A DNA stretch of 12,253 bases from JAEYZS01 sp964469265 (GTDB taxonomy: Bacteria; Bdellovibrionota; Bdellovibrionia; Bdellovibrionales; JAEYZS01), in contig CAYXYF010000043.1 of assembly GCA_964469265.1 (NCBI GenBank), positions 1-12,253 of the forward strand, given 5' to 3'. Each line of letters starts with the position of its first letter. The stretch's first letter is position 1. A program made the position numbers and the translations under genes. The notes under the pieces are model-generated. The model saw only the letters and a list, made by a program, of their open reading frames with translations. It did not search any database and was not told the DNA's origin. Shown piece by piece: positions 1-5,721 of this stretch.

Positions 1-428
1 GAAGGAGAGCCTATGATAGGCTTAACCTGACTACGATCTGTCAGCACACTCGCTCTTTCTAGAAGATAGTTTAAAGTTTTATCTTTTTGTTTGAGTTGAG
101 ATTCGTAGGTTGCAATCATCCATGGACAACCACCACATTGTCCAAGCTCAAAACCTTGATAGGGACAGGGAGGTGTTCTGCGATCAGGAGAGGGTTTTAA
201 AAGTTCTACCAATTTAGCAAAACCAAAAGACTTATCGACGGACTCTATTTCAAAGATAGCCTCGTCCCCTGGCCAGGCATTGGCTACGAAAAATATTTGG
301 CCATTAGGATGCTCCACTACACCTAAACCTTTAAACGAGAGTCCTTTAACAGAAGATTGAAATTGATCGCCCATCTTGGATCTTCTAGCACGAATTTTAA
401 GTTCTAGGACATAAAAACTTAAATCCAT
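1..428 (-). CDS. RNA (uracil-5-)-methyltransferase, TrmA/RlmD family, N-terminal part only
   Basis: I translated this by hand: about 142 codons are open from an ATG at 428 to the left edge, so the SAM-binding catalytic domain lies outside the window. Residues ~25-75 look like a TRAM RNA-binding domain (GLGVVEH, then a FFVANAWPGDEAIFEI stretch). Next comes a cysteine motif of the type that binds the 4Fe-4S cluster in RlmD/RlmC: CPY followed by CGGCPWM. In E. coli RlmD the first two cysteines are separated by five residues; here there are nine, a four-residue insertion. The family makes 5-methyluridine in 23S rRNA or tRNA in the cytoplasm. Which RNA is modified cannot be told from this fragment. 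The start is uncertain: neither the ATG at 428 nor the in-frame ATG at 374 (M19) has a strong Shine-Dalgarno, and the later one gives a more compact TRAM start. The gene is divergent from cobB. Confidence 0.85.
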   Translation of the reverse strand, partial: MDLSFYVLELKIRARRSKMGDQFQSSVKGLSFKGLGVVEHPNGQIFFVANAWPGDEAIFEIESVDKSFGFAKLVELLKPSPDRRTPPCPYQGFELGQCGGCPWMIATYESQLKQKDKTLNYLLERASVLTDRSQVKPIIGSP

Positions 429-436
429 GTAAAACG

Positions 437-465
437 TTTCTAAATTTTCTAAGTGATGCTATATT
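437..465 (+). promoter_or_regulatory. Possible cobB promoter giving a near-leaderless mRNA
   Basis: A TATATT hexamer at 460-465 (5 of 6 matches to the -10 consensus) lies only 7 bases before the cobB ATG at 473. With normal spacing, transcription would begin at or within a base or two of the start codon. The -35 position 17 bases upstream (TTTCTA, 437-442) is poor. No purine-rich Shine-Dalgarno precedes the ATG, which agrees with a leaderless message. The 44-bp divergent gap must also hold the promoter of the methyltransferase gene. This is inferred from sequence alone. Confidence 0.3.
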
Positions 466-472
466 TTACTCT

Positions 473-1177
473 ATGAAAAACATTGTTGTACTCACTGGCG
501 CTGGGATTTCTGCCGAAAGTGGTATCAAAACTTTCCGCGATAGCAACGGCCTTTGGGAAAATCACAGGATTGAAGATGTCGCAAGCCCCGAAGGGTTTGC
601 CCGCGATCCTAAACTTGTCTATGACTTTTACAATCTTCGACGAAGGCAGCTTCAAGAACCAACCCTTAAGCCCAATGCAGCTCACCTCGCTTTAAAAAAA
701 CTAGAAGATCAATTCAAAGCTGGCTTTCTTCTTGTTACTCAAAACGTTGATAACCTTCATGATAGAGCTGGACACAAAAACATATTGCACATGCATGGCG
801 AGCTTTTGAAAGCGCGCTGTCAGAAAAATCACGGCGTTTTTGATTGGACTGAGGACCTTGACGAATCTTCAAACTGTCCGGAATGTAAAAAGCCCAACTT
901 GCTCCGTCCACATATTGTTTGGTTTGGAGAGATGCCATTTTATATGGAACAGATATATGATGCTCTCTCACTTGCTGACATTTTTATATCTATTGGGACT
1001 TCTGGGCATGTCTATCCTGCAAGCGGATTTGTTGCGCAGGTGCCTTCATCTTGTTTAAAAATTGAAATCAATAATCAGAATACAAATATTTCAGAAAGCT
1101 TTGATAAACACTTTGTCGGACCCGCAAGCATCGAGGTTCCTAAGGTTATTGATTTGATTTTAAACGGGAGCGTTTAA
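473..1177 (+). CDS. cobB: CobB, NAD+-dependent protein deacylase (class III sirtuin)
   Basis: CobB removes acetyl and succinyl groups from protein lysines using NAD+ in the cytoplasm, for example reactivating acetyl-CoA synthetase. The 234-residue protein has the full sirtuin core: NAD-binding GAGISAESGI (9-18), TQNVDNLHDRAG (89-100) and the catalytic HMHG with H108. The Y53-x-x-R56 pair is the known acyl-pocket signature of SIRT5/CobB desuccinylases. The zinc site has C116 plus C135-x2-C138, lacking the usual first-pair partner; E. coli CobB shows the same pattern, so this is not a defect. LRPHIVWFGEMP and the IGTSGHVYPA stretch also match CobB closely. The length is normal. It is the only plus-strand gene here, and its stop lies 4 bp from the end of the convergent gene. 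No Shine-Dalgarno is visible. A functional link to fadD or acyl-CoA metabolism in this window is possible but not shown. Confidence 0.96.
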   Translation: MKNIVVLTGAGISAESGIKTFRDSNGLWENHRIEDVASPEGFARDPKLVYDFYNLRRRQLQEPTLKPNAAHLALKKLEDQFKAGFLLVTQNVDNLHDRAGHKNILHMHGELLKARCQKNHGVFDWTEDLDESSNCPECKKPNLLRPHIVWFGEMPFYMEQIYDALSLADIFISIGTSGHVYPASGFVAQVPSSCLKIEINNQNTNISESFDKHFVGPASIEVPKVIDLILNGSV

Positions 1178-1179
1178 AA
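1158..1179 (+). terminator. Inverted repeat across the cobB stop codon, possible bidirectional terminator
   Basis: Perfect 9-bp arms (TTTTAAACG at 1158-1166 and CGTTTAAAA at 1171-1179) flank a GGAG loop. The cobB TAA (1175-1177) lies in the right arm. On the plus strand a T-rich stretch follows (1182-1193), resembling an intrinsic terminator, though the stem is AT-rich and the T tract is interrupted. It sits where two convergent genes end 4 bp apart, the place a shared terminator is expected. Confidence 0.45.
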
Positions 1180-1181
1180 GC

Positions 1182-1691
1182 TTATTTCTTTTTAGGGTTC
1201 TTAGCGGCCTTTTGCAGTTTTGCAGAGCAAGTAATTGTCTTAGTAGGCTTATCATCTGTAAAGAGGGACCGAGTGTAGAAAATCTTATTACCTTTTTCGA
1301 CTTTCAGTACCGTATTTACAACCGCTTTGCCGTCCTTCTTACAAACTTCTTCACTAGTTTCTTTAATCACTGGTCCTTCGTAGGAACTTGTTATTGAGAA
1401 GGTGCAATCGTCATACTGTTCCGTAAGCACATCCTTACCTAGACCTGTAATAAATGCCCTCGCTCCATACATGACTGAGATTTCACCCTTGTATTCCAAA
1501 ATCTCAAGTGGACCGCTTGCACACTCTTCAGGAGAGTTTTTTGCGAGAGCATACTCACCTTCAATCAAGCCAGTTTCTTTGATAAATTTTTCTTTGAGGC
1601 TCAATTTTTCAGGCGAGTCAATTTTCGCTGAAGGCTCCTTGGCCACCACCGAAACACAGATCAAACATGCTAAAATTAAAAAATACTTCAT
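1182..1691 (-). CDS. Small secreted four-cysteine protein of unknown function
   Basis: I do not recognise this family. From the ATG at 1691 the protein is 169 residues. It starts MKYFLILACLICVSVVAKE, a Sec signal peptide with likely cleavage after the VVA. The mature part has an early ETGLIEGEYAL segment and four cysteines (57, 96, 117, 155), an even number that could form two disulfides. The alternating pattern looks beta-rich, and the tail is lysine-rich (KAAKNPKKK). I chose 1691 over the ATG at 1697 because AAAAGGA (1700-1706 on the plus strand) is 8 bases from the former but only 2 from the latter. That Shine-Dalgarno touches the stop codon of the upstream SLT gene, 14 bp away, so the two are probably co-transcribed and translationally coupled. 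A periplasmic or secreted partner of the SLT protein is a guess from context. Confidence 0.8.
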   Translation of the reverse strand: MKYFLILACLICVSVVAKEPSAKIDSPEKLSLKEKFIKETGLIEGEYALAKNSPEECASGPLEILEYKGEISVMYGARAFITGLGKDVLTEQYDDCTFSITSSYEGPVIKETSEEVCKKDGKAVVNTVLKVEKGNKIFYTRSLFTDDKPTKTITCSAKLQKAAKNPKKK

Positions 1692-1705
1692 AGCCATAAT
1701 CCTTT

Positions 1706-2860
1706 TTACCTACAACCCGGAAACTTTCTTATCAGCTGAGGAATTTCTTGATCACTTTCCCTCATTTCCTGCCAATATTGCAAACCGCCTCCAACTAACG
1801 GAACCCCTCTTTTCCAACGTGTATCTCGTATTATAGAGGCGCTACATCTAAATTGGAAACCAATATCGAAAACCGTTTCTCCGTTTTTGTGATCGGTCGT
1901 GCACTCAATCCCTCGCTTTGGATATTTACGTCTATGATAAGACTGTTCCATTTGAAGTAAACCAACTGCTCTTTCCCAATGGTTACCAACTCTTGTCCCT
2001 CGTACATTCGCCCTCGGATTACAAGAAGACTCTTTTTGTGTCATTGACATCACCGTCCAAACCCAGAAGCGCTCTTTTGTTTCTTGATCGAAGAATTGAA
2101 ACTTTGGGCAAACGTTAGAAACATCTACATTATTTGGGCCAAAAAAACATTCATTACAAACGGTTTTGAAATTTTCTAAAACTTCTCGTCCCCATGGGCC
2201 CACAGAACCATCTTCTCTAATGTATTGCTTGCACTTATTATTTATTCTGGTGTCCCAAAGCGGTCTTAATGCGTCGGCCACTTGCCGGTTCGTGACAATG
2301 GTTTGGCTTTTGGGCAACCGTTCTAAGACTGGAGTGACAGCTTCAATGACGGAATCAGCAAGTTCTTGCAAGCGAGAGCGCTCCCCTGTCCCGCAATTAG
2401 CATCGCAAACTTCTCCCTCAGTAATTGGTGTGGGTAGGTCTTCGCTTGGTTCTTTAATGGGAGTGGGCAAAGGAGAGTTATCCACGACGAATTTTGAATT
2501 TTTAGGTACACCGGCGATGAACTCTCCATTGTCTCGGATAAACCCTGTTGCCGTAGTATATCGTCCCTCTTCAAACCGAATAACAGAACCATGAGGAGTA
2601 ACGATAGAGGCCATATTGCAGATCTGAACTTGAGTTCCCTTAGCGGGTCCAGGAAGATTTTGATAACTTGAGCAAGTAAAAATCGAACCTACAGGAATAC
2701 ACATGGGACCACTACAGTCTTTGCTCGAGTCATAACCGTAGCCATCCATATAGTAATCCTTAGCCTTAGTCACTTGATGTCGACCCGGCTGAGGATACCC
2801 TGTCGCATATCCCACACTGGAGACAGCTATCAATAAGAAAAATATTAAGCCATTTCTCAC
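1706..2860 (-). CDS. Secreted disulfide-rich protein with a lytic transglycosylase (SLT/lysozyme-like) domain
   Basis: A 384-residue exported protein. Residues 1-19 form a signal peptide (MRNGLIFFLLIAVSSVGYA). Residues ~20-127 are an unplaced domain with cysteines at 49, 54, 63 and 81. A proline-rich linker (~130-147) follows, then a helical stretch (~160-205) and a C-terminal domain. The C-terminal domain has the goose-lysozyme/SLT signature: E277-S-S-C-N-P, then AVGLLQ (298-303). In such enzymes this glutamate is the acid that cleaves peptidoglycan glycan strands. Peptidoglycan cleavage in the periplasm or outside the cell is therefore likely but unproven. The mature chain holds 14 cysteines, pointing to multiple disulfides. 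The start is GTG at 2860, fixed on the upstream side by an in-frame TAG at 2867-2869; there is no clear Shine-Dalgarno. It is followed after 14 bp by the small secreted protein gene. In a predatory bacterium it could act on its own or on prey wall. Confidence 0.82.
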   Translation of the reverse strand: MRNGLIFFLLIAVSSVGYATGYPQPGRHQVTKAKDYYMDGYGYDSSKDCSGPMCIPVGSIFTCSSYQNLPGPAKGTQVQICNMASIVTPHGSVIRFEEGRYTTATGFIRDNGEFIAGVPKNSKFVVDNSPLPTPIKEPSEDLPTPITEGEVCDANCGTGERSRLQELADSVIEAVTPVLERLPKSQTIVTNRQVADALRPLWDTRINNKCKQYIREDGSVGPWGREVLENFKTVCNECFFGPNNVDVSNVCPKFQFFDQETKERFWVWTVMSMTQKESSCNPRANVRGTRVGNHWERAVGLLQMEQSYHRRKYPKRGIECTTDHKNGETVFDIGFQFRCSASIIRDTRWKRGVPLVGGGLQYWQEMRESDQEIPQLIRKFPGCR

Positions 2861-2954
2861 AAAGAACTATCGGAAAAACTTCACAATTTCTCGCTAGACC
2901 AAAGCCCTTAAAATCTAGGTTTTCTCCAATTTAACAAGGGCCGGCTGCGTAAAT

Positions 2955-4991
2955 TTAGATCAACCCATCCCTTCGTAGTAATGCTTTTGGATCAGGCTCG
3001 CGGCCTCTAAATCTTTTGTAGAGTTCCATCGGATGTTCTGTGCCACCTTTGGATAAAATATTTTCTCTAAATGACTTTGCAACTTCTGAGTTGAATAAGC
3101 CTTTTTCTTTAAACAACTCAAAGGCATCTGCATCCAGAACCTCAGCCCATTTGTAAGAGTAGTATCCAGCCGAATAGCCACCAGCAAAAATATGAGCAAA
3201 GCTACAAGAGAAATTTATACCCGGAGTTGGAGCAAAGAGCTGCGTGTTCTTTGTCGCATTCTTTTCAAATTCTTCAACGTCTAGTCCCCTTAGATCTTCT
3301 TCGCTTAAGGTGTACCAGTTCATATCAAGGAGGGCAAAGTTGAGTTGTCTTAGTGAGAAGTATCCTGCCTGGAACTTTGAGGCTCTTTTAAGTTTTTCGA
3401 TAAGTTCTGTTGGAATCTTCTCTCCTGTTTTGTAATGAACAGCAAAGATATCTAACACTTCTTTTTCAAGTAAAAAGTTTTCCATAAACTGGGATGGCAG
3501 CTCTACAAAATCCCAATAAACGTTGGTTCCGGAAAGCGACTTGTACGTACATTTTGAAAGTAGTGCGTGAAGTGAATGACCAAACTCGTGAAAGAGAGTA
3601 GAAACCTCATCAAACGTTAAAAGTGACGGAGCATCTTTTGAAGGTTTTGTGAAGTTACACACGATACTCACATGAGGATTATCCATAACACCATCAAAAG
3701 TTAACCCCTGTTTATTGTAATCTGTCATCCACGCACCAGCCTTCTTTGTAGAGCGAGGAAAGAAATCACAATAGAATAAACCGATGTAATCATTAGTGAC
3801 TGAGTCATGGACCTCATAAACTTTCACATCGGGGTGATACACACTCACCGCGTTGTTTGGCGTAAACTTAAGTTGATAAAGTTTTGAAGCAACTTCAAAC
3901 ACACCATCAATAACTTTTTCTAAAGAAAAATATGGGCGCAGTAGCTCTTCATCAAAGTCATATTTTTTCTTTTTAAGTTTTTCTGAATAGTAAGAAAAGT
4001 CCCATGGCTTAAGATCTGAAATCTTATCCGTTACCGCTGCAAATTCTTTAACTTCATCTAAATCTTTTAATGCCGCAGGCTTGGATGCTAAAAGAAGATC
4101 GTCTAAAAACTTCATTACCTTACTAGGACTTTGAGCCATTCGCTCTTCAAGAACATAATCTGCAAAAGTTTTGTATCCAAGAAGCTGTGAACGCTTTAAC
4201 TTAAGCTCCACCGTCCGCTTAATAACCTCCTGATTAGACCACTCATCATTGACACAGCGTGAACCAAATGCCCTCCACATTTTCTCTCGGCCTGATCTGT
4301 CGGTCGCATACTTCATGTAAGGAATGTAGCTTGGAGCATCTAGAGTAAATAACCAAGAGTTCTTTAAACCCTTCTCCTCTGCGGCTTCTTTAGCGGCAGT
4401 GCGGGTTTGCTGGGGAAGACCTTCAAGCTGACTTTCATCTTTGATTACGTATTGAAACGCGTTGGTTGCCTTCAGATTGTTGTCTGAAAACTTTGGACCC
4501 AACTGGGATAGCTCCTCATCGATTTTTCTAAGCTTTTCTTTATTGTCAGAGCTAAGATTTGCACCGTTTCTGATAAACGCCTTATAAGTGTCATCTAAAA
4601 GTTTTTTTTGCTCTTGTGTATACTTAGACTGGTCTCCTTCATAAACCGTAAGCACTCTTTTAAAAAGCTCCTCGTCTAAAAAGATATCACTACTAAAATT
4701 AGAGCACATGGATGAAATCTCTGGGGCAAGCTCTGCATGCTCCGGAGTAGCCTCAGCACTGTGAAGATTAAAGTAGACTGTCGTCACACGATCTAAAAGA
4801 TCTGAGACGTGCTCTAACGCAAAAATAGTATTTTCAAATGTTGGAGTCTGTTGAGACTTAATTTTCTTTAAATTTTCATGCCCCTCTTCAATTCCTTTTT
4901 TTACTGCAGGAACATAGTGTTCGGTCTTTATTTTATTAAACGGAACAGAGTTAAACGGGCCAAGTTCATTTTGTAAAAACGGATTACTCAT
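2955..4991 (-). CDS. prlC: M3-family zinc metallopeptidase, oligopeptidase A type
   Basis: Oligopeptidase A is a cytoplasmic thimet-type enzyme that degrades short peptides, including cleaved signal peptides. The 678 residues match the family's usual ~680. The zinc site is H468-E-F-G-H472, with the third ligand E497 in FVELPSQ, at the spacing known for M3 enzymes. The substrate-binding HIFAGGYSAGYYSYKWAEVL region and the C-terminal GGTEHPMELYKRFRGREP stretch resemble E. coli OpdA/PrlC more than Dcp, as I recall those sequences. Dcp (peptidyl-dipeptidase) remains an alternative name. There is no signal peptide. The start at 4991 is preceded by GAGAG at a suitable distance and lies 10 bp after the peroxiredoxin stop, so the two are probably one operon. 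No terminator is evident in the 94-bp gap before the SLT gene. Confidence 0.95.
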   Translation of the reverse strand: MSNPFLQNELGPFNSVPFNKIKTEHYVPAVKKGIEEGHENLKKIKSQQTPTFENTIFALEHVSDLLDRVTTVYFNLHSAEATPEHAELAPEISSMCSNFSSDIFLDEELFKRVLTVYEGDQSKYTQEQKKLLDDTYKAFIRNGANLSSDNKEKLRKIDEELSQLGPKFSDNNLKATNAFQYVIKDESQLEGLPQQTRTAAKEAAEEKGLKNSWLFTLDAPSYIPYMKYATDRSGREKMWRAFGSRCVNDEWSNQEVIKRTVELKLKRSQLLGYKTFADYVLEERMAQSPSKVMKFLDDLLLASKPAALKDLDEVKEFAAVTDKISDLKPWDFSYYSEKLKKKKYDFDEELLRPYFSLEKVIDGVFEVASKLYQLKFTPNNAVSVYHPDVKVYEVHDSVTNDYIGLFYCDFFPRSTKKAGAWMTDYNKQGLTFDGVMDNPHVSIVCNFTKPSKDAPSLLTFDEVSTLFHEFGHSLHALLSKCTYKSLSGTNVYWDFVELPSQFMENFLLEKEVLDIFAVHYKTGEKIPTELIEKLKRASKFQAGYFSLRQLNFALLDMNWYTLSEEDLRGLDVEEFEKNATKNTQLFAPTPGINFSCSFAHIFAGGYSAGYYSYKWAEVLDADAFELFKEKGLFNSEVAKSFRENILSKGGTEHPMELYKRFRGREPDPKALLRRDGLI

Positions 4992-5001
4992 ATTTATACT
5001 C

Positions 5002-5538
5002 TCACTTTGTTGTCGATTTTTTTGCTTTATTATTTTCTAAAAATTGAATCACATCGGCCGCTTGATCTTTTGTCGAAGCACTGCGATCAAGCCATACCAC
5101 TTTGCCAGCTTCGATTAAAAATGCCTGCCTTTTAGCAAATCCTAGTAAAGACGGAACACCAAAGGCTTCAATAACTTTTTTGTCTGGATCTGCTATAAGA
5201 TCAAATGGTATAGAATACTTTCTTTGAAAGTCCTTTTGGATATCGCGCTCATCTGCACTTACTCCTAAAATTGCCATTCCATTTTTATTGTGAAGGGTTT
5301 CATAGGAATCTTTTAAAGAGTTTGCTTGAGCCGTACATCCCGGGGTGTCTGCCTTTGGGTAAAAGTACACCAATACATATTTGTTTTCTTTATAAAGTTT
5401 ACCGAAGTCTACGGGCTTACCGTCTTGGTTTATTGCCGTTAAAACGGGCGCGGGAGATCCAACCTCAATAGTGGCCTTCGCCGTTGTTGCCACAACCAAC
5501 ATCAAAATAAATGAAAATGTGTGGAGTGCTAATTTCAT
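5002..5538 (-). CDS. bcp: Exported Bcp/PrxQ-type peroxiredoxin with a single cysteine
   Basis: Peroxiredoxins of this class reduce H2O2 and organic hydroperoxides through a peroxidatic cysteine. The protein is 178 residues from the ATG at 5538. It begins MKLALHTFSFILMLVVATTAKA, a Sec signal peptide, so it should work in the periplasm, whereas E. coli Bcp is cytoplasmic. The active site is PKADTPGC with C68. The resolving cysteine that PrxQ proteins often carry five residues later is asparagine (N73), and there is no other cysteine, so this is a 1-Cys enzyme needing an external thiol. I chose 5538 over the upstream in-frame ATG at 5568 because AGGA lies 9 bases before it and it places the signal peptide at the N-terminus. 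Downstream, prlC follows after 10 bp. The nearby DsbD or redoxin could supply reductant, but that is inference. Confidence 0.93.
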   Translation of the reverse strand: MKLALHTFSFILMLVVATTAKATIEVGSPAPVLTAINQDGKPVDFGKLYKENKYVLVYFYPKADTPGCTAQANSLKDSYETLHNKNGMAILGVSADERDIQKDFQRKYSIPFDLIADPDKKVIEAFGVPSLLGFAKRQAFLIEAGKVVWLDRSASTKDQAADVIQFLENNKAKKSTTK

Positions 5539-5721
5539 AATTGATTTTCCTATTAGTAAATCTACCATGTATATAAATGGAGGAAGGTGCCTTTTAAATG
5601 GCAGCTTTTATTTTATGATAAAGACAATAAGTTTACTACTCATTTCCAATTTGTTTATGACCTTTGCTTTGCCGCTTTCAAAAAACTTTCTCTATGCATC
5701 ATTTTCTCTTGTGGGCGCGGC
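5539..5721 (-). promoter_or_regulatory. 183-bp gap upstream of the peroxiredoxin gene, probable promoter region
   Basis: This is the longest intergenic stretch in the window, AT-rich, between the end of the ABC gene and the peroxiredoxin start. On the minus strand it has one -10-like hexamer, TAAAAT (plus-strand 5610-5615), but no convincing -35 before it. I see no strong terminator for the ABC gene. A separate peroxiredoxin-prlC promoter here is likely from spacing alone. Confidence 0.3.

Noticed and set aside
473..1177. Loss of a zinc cysteine in CobB
   Set aside because: E. coli CobB has the same three-cysteine pattern in this region, so it is normal for the subfamily.
1402..1836. Plus-strand 144-residue open frame opposite the small secreted and SLT genes
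   Set aside because: It is antisense to two genes with clear signal peptides and a known domain, and its translation has no recognisable features.
2166..2594. Plus-strand 142-residue open frame opposite the SLT gene
   Set aside because: Low-complexity shadow of a supported coding region, without a ribosome site.
2910..2923. Near-palindrome AAAATCTAGGTTTT upstream of the SLT gene
   Set aside because: Mismatched and short; likely by chance in AT-rich DNA.
2929..2957. AATTTA/TAAATT arms around a GC-rich core at the prlC stop
   Set aside because: Six AT pairs with a long loop and no T tract; too weak to call a terminator, and it does not count with the three good stop-spanning repeats.
5590..5604. 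Small stem TGCC/GGCA followed by T-rich DNA on the plus strand
   Set aside because: Only four base pairs with an 8-base loop, and no plus-strand gene for it to terminate.
5672..5721. GCCGC and GCGGC arms after the ABC stop as a terminator
   Set aside because: The arms are five bases with a loop of more than 35 bases and no following T tract.
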